From NCBI GenBank assembly GCA_937897645.1, contig CALCNV010000089.1:20821-84820 (forward strand): a stretch of DNA of 64,000 bases. Direction: 5' to 3'. Of this stretch, positions 40,955-48,144 are shown in pieces. How positions within the stretch are numbered: position 1 is the stretch's first letter; every line of letters starts with the position of its first letter. Made by a program: the position numbers and the translations under genes. The notes under the pieces are model-generated. The model searched no databases, was not told the origin of the DNA, and saw only the letters and a program-made list of their open reading frames with translations. This stretch comes from an uncultured Lysobacteraceae bacterium (GTDB lineage: Bacteria; Pseudomonadota; Gammaproteobacteria; Xanthomonadales; Xanthomonadaceae).

Positions 40955-41529
40955 GGCGAGGCCAGCAGCAGGCGCACGTCATGGACATAATCGTTGGCAA
41001 GGCGTCCGTATGGCATCAATGCACGCAGGCGGCCCTTGCGGTCGATCAGGTAGATGAAGGAGGAGTGGGTGAACCTGCCATCCGGACCTGCCACTTCCTT
41101 GGCGAAGATGCCGTACTGCTTGCGCACGGCGGCCAGTTGCGCGTCGGTACCGGTGCCGCCGATGAAGGTCGGGTCGAACAGGGCCAGGTATTTCTTCATT
41201 TGCGCGGCGCTGTCGAGCTTCGGGTCCACGGTGATGTAGAGCACCTGCACGTCGCGTGCCTGTGCGCCCAGCTGTTTGTTGGCCTGCTTCAGCGTCGCCA
41301 GTGTGGTCGGGCAGACCGAGGCGCAGGAAGTAAACCCGAAGCCGAGTAGCACTACCTTGCCGCGGTACTTGCTCAGCTTCAATTCGGAGCCGTTAGAACC
41401 GGGCAGGGTGAAATCCGGCGCCATGCGCGGCGGATCGAACACGCCGGCTTTCAGTTCTGCACCATCCGCGGCACGTGCCGATGCCGTGCCGACGAACAAC
41501 AGGGACAACAGGACGAGCGTACGCATCAT
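40951..41529 (-). CDS. SCO1/SenC-family copper chaperone-like protein
   Basis: The product has 192 aa. The signal peptide starts MMRTLVLLSLLFVGTASARA. The thioredoxin-like domain keeps all three copper ligands: Cys69 and Cys73 in TSCASVCP and His155 in GRFTHSSFIYLID. YITVDPKLDSAAQMKKYLAL is a family signature. SCO proteins insert copper into the CuA site of cytochrome oxidase or handle thiol redox in the periplasm. Here it lies inside an ABC transporter operon rather than beside cox genes, which suggests a dedicated metallation step. It starts 18 bases after the substrate-binding gene. ATG 41529 and ATG 41526 are both usable. Confidence 0.92.
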   Translation of the reverse strand: MMRTLVLLSLLFVGTASARAADGAELKAGVFDPPRMAPDFTLPGSNGSELKLSKYRGKVVLLGFGFTSCASVCPTTLATLKQANKQLGAQARDVQVLYITVDPKLDSAAQMKKYLALFDPTFIGGTGTDAQLAAVRKQYGIFAKEVAGPDGRFTHSSFIYLIDRKGRLRALMPYGRLANDYVHDVRLLLASP

Positions 41530-41547
41530 TCGGATTCGTTCCACCAA

Positions 41548-42576
41548 TCAGATCGCGATGTGCGCGGCTTTTGCGTTGCGCGCGAACCGCTCATCGACAT
41601 AGGTTTCGTAGGCGATCGGGTGCTTGATGGTACCGGCCTCGACCGACAGCTGCATCAGGTCGTCGAACTCGGCGCGGATCATGCGCAGGTCGCCGTAGGT
41701 CACGCGGTCGGTGGGGTTTTCCATCACGAACTTGAGGATGTTCGGGTCCTGGTTGAAGAAGTCGCGGCCAGCGGCAATACCGACGGCCTTGTCGCGGTTG
41801 CCTGGCTGCTCGTCAAGCCACTGGCCGGCGCCCAGCACGTGGTTCACCAGGTCCTGCACCAATGCGGGATTCCCGGCGATGAGTTCCTCGCGCACGGTCA
41901 GCACGCAGCAGATGTAGTTGCGCCATTCGTCACGGGTCATGCTCAACGGGCGCGCATAGCCGGCGCTTTGCGCGGCGGCACCGAAGGGTTCGCCGGTGCA
42001 GTAGGCATCCACGGCATTCGCATACAGCGCGGCGGGCATGTCGGGCGGCGGCATCTCCACGATCTCCACGTCGGCGGGCGTCATGTTTTCCCGTGCCAGC
42101 ATCTTGCGCAGGAACAGATAGTCGACGGCGAACCGGCTGGGGATGGCGACGCGCTTGCCGGCAAGCTGCTTGAAATGCTGGAGTTGCGAATCTGTGCGGA
42201 CCATGATCACCGCGCCGGAGCGATGGCCCAGCGAGACGATCTTCACCGGGATCTTCTTGTCGGCCAGGTCCATCACCAGTGGTGCCAGCATGAAGGCGGC
42301 CTGGATGCGACCGGTCATCAGCGATTCCTTGATTTCCGGCCAGCCGTTGAACTTGCTGTAGGTGTACTGCAAGGCGGGCGCCTGGCCAGCGGCCGCCTTG
42401 TTGGCGGTGTCGCGCGCGACGCAGGCGACGGGCAGGGTGAGGTTGCAGGTGACCGGCAGGCCGCCCACCAGCAGGGGGCCTTGTTTGCGATCCGAACATG
42501 CGAGTAGGCCAAAGGGAACCGTCGCTGCCAGTCCGGCCTGCAGCAATCGCCTGCGTTGTAGTGACTCTATGGTCAT
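41548..42576 (-). CDS. NrtA-like ABC transporter substrate-binding lipoprotein
   Basis: The product has 342 aa. The N-terminus combines Arg-Arg-Arg (QRRRLLQAG) with a lipobox LLAC at about residue 26, so it may be a Tat-exported lipoprotein. The body is of the NrtA/SsuA class: FNGWPEIKESLMTGRIQAAF, GHRSGAVIMVRTDSQLQHFK, YCTGEPFGAAA and FFNQDPNILKFVMENP. Extra cysteines (PVTCNLTLPVACVA, YICCVL) are notable. Members bind nitrate, bicarbonate, sulfonates or thiamine precursors. The ligand here is unknown. It is the first gene of the transporter unit with SCO and cupredoxin genes. Confidence 0.9.
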   Translation of the reverse strand: MTIESLQRRRLLQAGLAATVPFGLLACSDRKQGPLLVGGLPVTCNLTLPVACVARDTANKAAAGQAPALQYTYSKFNGWPEIKESLMTGRIQAAFMLAPLVMDLADKKIPVKIVSLGHRSGAVIMVRTDSQLQHFKQLAGKRVAIPSRFAVDYLFLRKMLARENMTPADVEIVEMPPPDMPAALYANAVDAYCTGEPFGAAAQSAGYARPLSMTRDEWRNYICCVLTVREELIAGNPALVQDLVNHVLGAGQWLDEQPGNRDKAVGIAAGRDFFNQDPNILKFVMENPTDRVTYGDLRMIRAEFDDLMQLSVEAGTIKHPIAYETYVDERFARNAKAAHIAI

Positions 42577-42701
42577 GACCAGCGTTCTACCCTCGTCGCC
42601 CCATAGGCTCGCTTCATTCTAGCGGACGGTGTCCGTTGGTAGGGAAGCCGGCCCGTGGGCAGCGCAGGATTTCGATGGTTGGTACCAGCCCGTCAATGAT
42701 C

Positions 42702-42785
42702 GTAGGGTGGGCCAAGGCCCACCTCGCCATGTCACGGTTTGCGATGGCTTCAAAGACAAGAGCGGTGGGCCAAGGCCCACCCTAC
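42702..42785. repeat. REP-like palindromic pair (GTGGGCCAAGGCCCAC type)
   Basis: GTAGGGTGGGCCAAGGCCCA begins at 42702, and its inverted partner ends CACCCTAC at 42785. The centre CATGTCACGGTTTGCGATGG resembles the centre of the copies at 46809 and 47980. The element ends one base before the stop codon of the M20 peptidase gene. Confidence 0.85.
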
Positions 42786-42786
42786 A

Positions 42787-44067
42787 TCAAGGTGCGGCCG
42801 TGCTGGCTTGCTTGCCCAGTTCCATCAGCATGCGCGACGCCAGGTAGAGGCGTGGCGGGATGGAATCGATCTCAATGTATTCATCGCGGGCGTGGTAGCC
42901 CCAGCCGGCGAGTCCCAGGCCTTCCAGCACCGCGGCGTGGCCGGAACGTCCGGCGAAACCGGCATCGGTGCCGCCGTTGGTGGTGGGGTGCATCAACAAT
43001 TTCCGGCCATCCAGTTCGGCATAGATGTCACGCGCCAGGTTGGCCAGCGCCTGCCCGCGTTCGCCAGCGACGTAGATGGGTCGCAGTGGCTCCAGCGTGA
43101 CGGTGGTGGTGGTGTCGGGCACGGCGTGGCTTTCCTGCACCTTGGCCTGCAGCGCGGCGCGCAGGTTGTCGTTGGAATCGGCCTGCATCACGCGCACATC
43201 GCCGCCGGCTTCGGCGCGCTCGGGAATCTGGTTGCGCGCATTGCCGGAATTCGCGGTGGTCCAGTTCAATTGCGCGCCCGGCACGCTGGCGGCGATGTCT
43301 TTGGTCTGCATGAGCTGGTGCGCCAGTTCGACCAGCGCATTACGGCCCTGCTCGGGCGCGGCACCGGCATGTGCGGAACGGCCTTCGACGGTCATGCGGA
43401 CTTGCGAAGTGCCTGCGGCGCTCAGCAGCACGCCTTCGTGTTTGATCACGGCCTTGGCCGGAGACGGTTCGAATGACAACACCACGTCGTGCTGTTCGGC
43501 CAGCGTGGCGATGGTTTCGCCCGAACCCGGCGAACCGATTTCCTCATCCGGATTGAACAGCACGGTGATGCGCGCGTAGTCGTTCCAGCCCTGCGCCTTC
43601 AGCAGTTCCAGCGCATGCAGGATCACCGCGATGCCGCCCTTGTCATCGGCGATGCCGGGGCCGTACAGCAGGTTGCCGTCCTGGCGGTAGGGCTCCTTCT
43701 GCAGAATGCCTTTGTCGTACACGGTGTCGGCGTGCGCGATCAGCATCACCTTCAACGCGCCATCGCCTTCGAACACGCCGCGCACCAGGTCCGGCCCGCC
43801 GGTGGCCGATGCCACGCGGTCCACCTTCGCGCCCAGCGTGCCAAGGCGGCCATCGAGGTAATCCATCAGCGTGGACACGCCGGCGTGGTCGTTGGATCCG
43901 CTTTCCACGGTGACCAGGTCACGCAGGGTGTCGATGACCGCAGGCTGTTGCGCGCGCGCCGCTTCAATCAGGCGCGCATCGGCTTCTGCGGCCTGCGACT
44001 GCGTGGCCATGCCCATTGCACTTGCGAGCAAAACGGCCGTGCACAGTGAAGTGGTTGCGATACGCAT
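42787..44067 (-). CDS. M20 family metallopeptidase (glutamate carboxypeptidase type), secreted
   Basis: The product has 426 aa. A signal peptide is cleaved near residue 26 (QSQAAE). The zinc-binding M20 core is complete: LIAHADTVYD, YGPGIADDKGGI, FNPDEEIGSPGS with the catalytic Glu, LSFEPSPAK and the C-terminal GWGYHARDEYIEID. A dimerisation insert (HEGVLLSAAGTSQVRMTVEG) is present. Members related to carboxypeptidase G2 cleave C-terminal glutamate or similar residues. It is periplasmic or secreted. A palindromic repeat abuts the stop codon. The barrel protein gene is upstream on the same strand, 45 bases away, so co-transcription is possible. Confidence 0.93.
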   Translation of the reverse strand: MRIATTSLCTAVLLASAMGMATQSQAAEADARLIEAARAQQPAVIDTLRDLVTVESGSNDHAGVSTLMDYLDGRLGTLGAKVDRVASATGGPDLVRGVFEGDGALKVMLIAHADTVYDKGILQKEPYRQDGNLLYGPGIADDKGGIAVILHALELLKAQGWNDYARITVLFNPDEEIGSPGSGETIATLAEQHDVVLSFEPSPAKAVIKHEGVLLSAAGTSQVRMTVEGRSAHAGAAPEQGRNALVELAHQLMQTKDIAASVPGAQLNWTTANSGNARNQIPERAEAGGDVRVMQADSNDNLRAALQAKVQESHAVPDTTTTVTLEPLRPIYVAGERGQALANLARDIYAELDGRKLLMHPTTNGGTDAGFAGRSGHAAVLEGLGLAGWGYHARDEYIEIDSIPPRLYLASRMLMELGKQASTAAP

Positions 44068-44111
44068 GGGGTGGCTCCGGTTGCGGCGCTTCTGGCGCGG
44101 CGTGGGGGAAA

Positions 44112-44885
44112 TCAGAATTTGAATTCAAGCCCAAGGCCGGGGCCTTGCATGGTGGTGTCGTAGCGGAAGCCGCTGGAGGTTTCGAAATCCGTCGACAGCC
44201 AGCGGTAGCCGGCCACGACGGCCGTGCGCTCGCTGAGGTGGTAGCCGGCCATCAGCATCACGTCCGTCGACAAGTCGGATTCGCCAGCGCCGGCCATCAC
44301 CCAGCCGCCTACGAAGCTGCCGTTGCCGAACTCGCGCCGGCCTTTCACGCCCACCTGCAGGTCCACCCAGCTTTCTTCCTGCTCGCCGTCGAACTGCTGC
44401 GGAATCGGCGGCGGTGGCGGCACGGGGATGGCGTAGGACAGGCGCGTGCGTGCGGACCAGAAGCGTGCGCCCGCCACCAGGTCCAGGTGTCCTTGTTCGC
44501 TTTCCTTCCAGCCGTAGCGGAAGGCAACCAGCCCGGTGCGGGTGCGTGTTTCCAGGTCCACGGGCAGTGCGGCGCCGGCGACGGGTGCATAGACGGTGGA
44601 AGACAGGCGCGCAAACAGGCCGTCGGCGAATACGCCATAGCGGCCCTTGCGCGCTTCGAAGGCACCCATGCCGCCAAGTTCCAGGTTTTCCCAGACGTCG
44701 CCGAAGTCCATCTCGGCACTCAGGTCGATGGGCAGGCGGTCGTGGGCGACGGTGCCTTCAATCGCGGTGCCCCACAGGTACGGGGTCAGGTGGTAGCTCC
44801 AGCCGTCGCTTTCCGCCGATTGGGCGTGGGCGAGGGGGCTTGCCAATGCGAGTGCTGCCAATGCGAGGAACGGCTTAATGTTCAT
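44112..44885 (-). CDS. outer-membrane beta-barrel protein
   Basis: The product has 257 aa. The signal peptide starts MNIKPFLALAALALAS and ends near AHAQ. The mature sequence alternates polar and hydrophobic residues in barrel-like strands (WSYHLTPYLWGTAIEGTVAH, GLVAFRYGWKESEQGHLDLV, TAVVAGYRWLSTDFE) and ends in Phe (LGLEFKF), the C-terminal signal for outer-membrane insertion. One loop holds a poly-proline run (PVPPPPPIPQQ). Strand count suggests a small barrel of eight to ten strands. Function is unknown. ATG 44885 has a ribosome-binding site AAGGTGAG. Confidence 0.85.
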   Translation of the reverse strand: MNIKPFLALAALALASPLAHAQSAESDGWSYHLTPYLWGTAIEGTVAHDRLPIDLSAEMDFGDVWENLELGGMGAFEARKGRYGVFADGLFARLSSTVYAPVAGAALPVDLETRTRTGLVAFRYGWKESEQGHLDLVAGARFWSARTRLSYAIPVPPPPPIPQQFDGEQEESWVDLQVGVKGRREFGNGSFVGGWVMAGAGESDLSTDVMLMAGYHLSERTAVVAGYRWLSTDFETSSGFRYDTTMQGPGLGLEFKF

Positions 44886-45049
44886 GGGCTCACCTTTTGT
44901 GCGGGATGCTACCGGGGTGCAGTGGCAACTGCCAGCGTGGGGCGAATCCGCAGGCAGGCACTGCCCGGTCGCCATCGCCATGCAAGGGATTGCGGCATCG
45001 CAGCAGACTGGTTAGGCTGCGCGCGGCCTTCCTGCCTGGCAGGTGAGCC

Positions 45050-45170
45050 ATTCCCTTGGGGAGTAGCCGGCTTCCGCGTTTTCCGGAAGCGCCCGCGTCA
45101 ACACGATTGGCCTGAACCGGCCATGGCGCGTGCACCATACGGGTGGCGAGACCAACGGACAGCGGCGTAA
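45050..45170 (+). promoter_or_regulatory. yybP-ykoY manganese riboswitch upstream of mntP
   Basis: The hallmark loops are GGGGAGTAGCC (45058-45068) and GGCGAGACC (45144-45152), with a GCGTCAACAC segment (45095-45104) between them. These are the most conserved parts of the yybP-ykoY RNA family, which binds Mn2+ and switches on export genes. It lies 63 bases before the mntP start. A small hairpin CCCGGTCGGG (45171-45180) and a GGACGGTG-containing region follow and may form the expression platform. Exact ends are estimates. Confidence 0.9.
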
Positions 45171-45232
45171 CCCGGTCGGGCACGCTGGTGTTCGTTCGTC
45201 CGCACCGTCCCGACCGCAGGCACACTTCCACC

Positions 45233-45805
45233 ATGAATCCAATTTCCATCCTCCTGCTTGGCTTGGCCATGTCCACCGACGCCTTCGCGGCGGCATTGGC
45301 CAAGGGCGCGGGCATGCTCAAGCCCACCTGGCCACAGGCGCTGCGCATCGGCCTGATCTTCGGCGTGGTCGAAGCCATCACGCCGATGATTGGCTGGCTG
45401 CTGGGCTCGGCCGCCGCCCGCTTCATCGAACGCTGGGACCATTGGCTCGCGTTCGGGTTGCTGTTCGCGCTGGGCGTGCACATGCTCTACAAGGCCTTCT
45501 TCGCCAAGGAAGAGGAAGGCGAGGCGCCCAGCGGGTCGATGTGGAGCATCGCACTGACCGGGCTGGCCACCAGCATCGATGCGATGGCCGTGGGCGTGGG
45601 CCTGGCCTTCGTGCAGGTCAACATCCTGGTGGTGAGCGCGGTCATCGGCCTGTGTACCTTCGTCATGGTGAGCATTGGCATCATGGCGGGCAGGGCGCTG
45701 GGCAGCTTGATCGGCAAATGGGCCGAGGCGTTTGGCGGCGTGGTGCTGATTGCGGTCGGCGCCACCATCCTCTATGAACATCTTTCAGCGGCAGGTGCGG
45801 CATGA
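45233..45805 (+). CDS. mntP: manganese exporter MntP
   Basis: The 190-aa inner-membrane protein has six helices in two inverted DUF204 repeats. The conserved acidic residues Asp16 (MSTDAFAAALAKG) and Asp116 (ATSIDAMAVGVGL) correspond to those required in E. coli MntP. It pumps Mn2+ out of the cytoplasm and protects against manganese excess. ATG 45233 follows the riboswitch directly. Its stop overlaps the next start (ATGA). Regulation by Mn2+ through the RNA switch is strongly supported by context. Confidence 0.96.
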   Translation: MNPISILLLGLAMSTDAFAAALAKGAGMLKPTWPQALRIGLIFGVVEAITPMIGWLLGSAAARFIERWDHWLAFGLLFALGVHMLYKAFFAKEEEGEAPSGSMWSIALTGLATSIDAMAVGVGLAFVQVNILVVSAVIGLCTFVMVSIGIMAGRALGSLIGKWAEAFGGVVLIAVGATILYEHLSAAGAA

Positions 45806-46374
45806 CGTCTTCGACCCACACAACCGATCTTGCGAATGGGGTGCCGGCCAGTTACTCGCCGCTGGCACGTCGACTGCATTGGGCGACCTTCGTGCTGGTC
45901 ACGCTGGCGTACGTGTCCATCAACGTGCGCAAGCTGTTCGAGCGCGGCACGGACGAACGCATCTTCGCCAGCGAGTCGCATTTCCTGATCGGCATGGTGG
46001 TGTTGATGTTGGTGGTGCCCAGGCTGGTGAATCGTTTCAGCGAACGCGCGCCGCCGATCGTGCCGCCGCAACCGTCGTGGATGGGCTGGCTGTCTTCGCT
46101 CACCCACGTGTTGCTGTATGCCTTCCTGGTGGTGCAGCCGTTGACCGGCATGGTTGCGCGGCTTGCGGAAGGGAAGGGCATTGGCCTGCCGCTGACGGAG
46201 CGCGTCATTCCGTCGTTCTTCGGCACGGACAAGGCGTTGGCTGATTTGCTGGAGTCCACGCACGTCTGGATCGGCGAAGCGTTCTATTGGGTCATCGGCC
46301 TGCACATCCTCGCGGCCCTGTTCCATCTGCTGGTCCGCAAGGACAATGTGATGCAGCGGATGTGGGGCAAGTAA
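45802..46374 (+). CDS. cytochrome b561 family protein
   Basis: The product has 190 aa with four predicted membrane helices. Its His residues are typical of the family: ARRLHWATFVLV in helix 1, ESHFLIGMVVLMLVVPRL in helix 2, and GLHILAALFHLLVRKDNVM in helix 4. These ligate two b-type hemes. Such proteins transfer electrons across the inner membrane, and CybB is the superoxide oxidase member. It starts inside the mntP stop (ATGA), so it is probably co-regulated by manganese through the riboswitch. The pairing of Mn export with a superoxide-linked cytochrome is plausible but untested. Confidence 0.9.
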   Translation: MTSSTHTTDLANGVPASYSPLARRLHWATFVLVTLAYVSINVRKLFERGTDERIFASESHFLIGMVVLMLVVPRLVNRFSERAPPIVPPQPSWMGWLSSLTHVLLYAFLVVQPLTGMVARLAEGKGIGLPLTERVIPSFFGTDKALADLLESTHVWIGEAFYWVIGLHILAALFHLLVRKDNVMQRMWGK

Positions 46375-46399
46375 GCACGCAGTACTCCGCTGACTTCCC

Positions 46400-46475
46400 A
46401 TAGGGCGGGCCCCGGCTCGCCGCTCACGACGCGATACAAACCGCATGCATGCGGTGGGCTTGAGCCCACCCTATG
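46400..46475. repeat. REP-like palindromic element
   Basis: ATAGGGCGGGCCCCGG at 46400 and GGTGGGCTTGAGCCCACC near 46453-46470 form an imperfect inverted pair ending CTATGG. This is the same family as 3431-3496. The stop codon of the gene at 46471 is formed by the CTA of the terminal CCCTAT. Confidence 0.75.
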
Positions 46476-46830
46476 GCGGTGTCGTGCAGACGGTCCGGTA
46501 CCACGCGGCATAGGGCGTGTTCTTCACCAGGTGGCGGTTGTAGTCCGGGCTGCCGTCGGTCCACCAGGCGGGGCCGCGTTCGCCGAGCGCGAGCTTGGCG
46601 GCATGCACGGCGGCGCGGGCTTGCGCCAGTCGCGTGTCGTCTTGGTTGCGGAGCGCGCCGCCGACGTCGCGCCTTGCGGTCATCAAGGCGCTGACTAGTT
46701 CGGTTTTTGCTACGGCACTCAATCCTGGGTTCGCCGCGCGCCACAGGCGATGGCGAACGATCAGGTAGCGGCCATCGGGAGTGGAGAGTCGATCCAACGC
46801 AGTCTCGCAGGGTGGGCCTTGGCCCACCAT
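46471..46830 (-). CDS. small conserved hypothetical protein
   Basis: The product has up to 119 aa. From about residue 13 it reads RLSTPDGRYLIVRHRLWRAA, then VSALMTARRDVGGALRNQDD, AVHAAKLALGERGPAWWTDG and PDYNRHLVKNTPYAAWYRTV. I recognise this as a widespread small conserved protein that is sometimes mislabelled 'biopolymer transporter Tol'. No function is established. The first residues (MVGQGPPC) derive from a palindromic repeat. A start at TTG 46797 (giving DRLSTPDG) may be the original one. The stop also lies in a repeat, so both ends of the gene have been trimmed or remodelled. Confidence 0.65.
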   Translation of the reverse strand: MVGQGPPCETALDRLSTPDGRYLIVRHRLWRAANPGLSAVAKTELVSALMTARRDVGGALRNQDDTRLAQARAAVHAAKLALGERGPAWWTDGSPDYNRHLVKNTPYAAWYRTVCTTPP

Positions 46831-46957
46831 TGCCGAGTGATCGTTGTGATGGTGTCAAAAAGGAAAAATGTAGCCCGGGTAGAGCGAAGCGAAACCCGGG
46901 GCCTTTTGACACGACCTGAAGAGCCCCGGGTTTCGCCTGCGGCTCTACCCGGGCTAC
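46809..46957. repeat. composite repeat (REP arm + spacer + GTAGCCCGGGTAGAGCG palindrome)
   Basis: GGGTGGGCCTTGGCCCACCA is followed by TTGCCGAGTGATCGTTGTGA, then GATGGTGTCAAAAAGG, then a palindrome with arms GTAGCCCGGGTAGAGCGAAG (46870) and CTCTACCCGGGCTAC (ending about 46957). The same order recurs at 47980-48126, giving two direct copies that flank the metallopeptidase gene. The left end forms the start codon region of the gene at 46471-46830. Confidence 0.85.
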
Positions 46958-46975
46958 GTCACTACGCTGGCTACG

Positions 46976-47908
46976 TCACTTAGCCGGAACCGGGCCAGTT
47001 GCCTTGGCCGCAGCCTGGAGGTAGGCGTACCACTGGGTCTGTATCCGGTCGATCGGACCGATGAGTCGTTCGAAGTTCTCCAGGCTGCCTCCGGAAACGA
47101 TCAATTGCCGGTAAGGGGCGGCATATTTCCCGTCCTGATAGTGGAACAGGAAATGCGTCAGGCTCCAGTATTCGATGTAGTACAGGTTGACGTTGCGGTT
47201 GATGTCCGGGCCACCCTTGCCGGAGACGATGGCGCGCAGAGGAATGATCTTGCCGGTGGAGATATCGTCCTGCAGGTTGCCGGTCAGTTGCAGTCTGGGT
47301 AACCACCAGATGGGGTAGGTGGCGGGATCGATGCTGCCGGGCGTCAGTTTTCCATCGGCAATCCAGCTACTGCCAAAGTAGTCGGCCAAGCCTTCGTCGA
47401 TCCATTTGGTTTTTTTGAAACGCGCAACTTCGCGATTCAGCTGGTGCGTGACTTCGTGTGTCATCCAATGGACGGGGTTATCACCATCGCCGTAGTAGGC
47501 GTGGCTGCGCGGCGGCAGGTAATACGCTTCGGCCCAAGGGCTGCTGCGGTTGTGGGCCTTGAATTCGGCCTGGTCCTTGTAGAGCACCAGCTGTAACTTC
47601 GCCTTGGTCGGCTGCATCCCGGGCATGCCATCGAAAAACGTGGTGTAGGCCAAGTGCAATGCTTCAGCGGCTTCACCCACGCGTGCGGTCTGTTCTTCGG
47701 TGGCGGAGGAGTGGATGAGGTAATGGGTGGTCTCCACCGGCTTGGCGCCAGGTGGCAAGGGCGGTGAGGCTGCCAGTGGGGTTGGTGATGTCGTAATCGA
47801 CGTCGGCGTGTCCGTCGTCGCTTGTGTTGCCAGTAGCCGGTAACCGATAAAGCAGCCAACCGCGATGGCGCTCGCACTCAGGACTACCGTGACGAAACGT
47901 ATCTTCAT
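46976..47908 (-). CDS. membrane-anchored gluzincin-like metallopeptidase (DUF1570-like)
   Basis: The product has 310 aa. An N-terminal signal or anchor (about residues 4-24) is followed by a Thr/Pro-rich linker. The catalytic zinc motif HEVTHQLN (His151, Glu152, His155) and the downstream ligand Glu172 in WIDEGLADYFGS fit the gluzincin pattern. YIEYWSLTHFLFHYQDGKYA is the helix after the active site. It is predicted to act in the periplasm. The substrate is unknown. ATG 47908 was chosen rather than 47932 because it begins the signal. The stop codon at 46976-46978 lies in the tail of a palindromic repeat. Confidence 0.78.
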   Translation of the reverse strand: MKIRFVTVVLSASAIAVGCFIGYRLLATQATTDTPTSITTSPTPLAASPPLPPGAKPVETTHYLIHSSATEEQTARVGEAAEALHLAYTTFFDGMPGMQPTKAKLQLVLYKDQAEFKAHNRSSPWAEAYYLPPRSHAYYGDGDNPVHWMTHEVTHQLNREVARFKKTKWIDEGLADYFGSSWIADGKLTPGSIDPATYPIWWLPRLQLTGNLQDDISTGKIIPLRAIVSGKGGPDINRNVNLYYIEYWSLTHFLFHYQDGKYAAPYRQLIVSGGSLENFERLIGPIDRIQTQWYAYLQAAAKATGPVPAK

Positions 47909-47979
47909 TGCGGGATTGTCGCTGATTCGCAAGAGAGTTGGAGCTGAAGGCGATACCGATCCAAAGGGGGACCTAGCAA

Positions 47980-48126
47980 GACGGGCGTTGGCCGACCATT
48001 GCCGAGTAGTCGTTGCGATGGTGTCAAAAGGAAGACGAGTAGCACGGGTAGAGCGAAGCGAAACCCGGGGCTCGCCAAGTCGTGCCGAAAGGCCCCGGGT
48101 TTCGCCTATGGCTCTACCCGGGCTAC
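47980..48126. repeat. second copy of the composite repeat
   Basis: CGGGCGTTGGCCGACCATTG, CCGAGTAGTCGTTGCGATGG and TGTCAAAAGG are followed by the palindrome arms GTAGCACGGGTAGAGCGAAG (48039) and CTCTACCCGGGCTAC (ending about 48126). This is a direct repeat of 46809-46957. The tail continues GTCACTTCG...GGCTATGTCACTAA, mirroring GTCACTACG...GGCTACGTCACTTA of the first copy. Confidence 0.85.
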
Positions 48127-48144
48127 GTCACTTCGCCTATGAAT

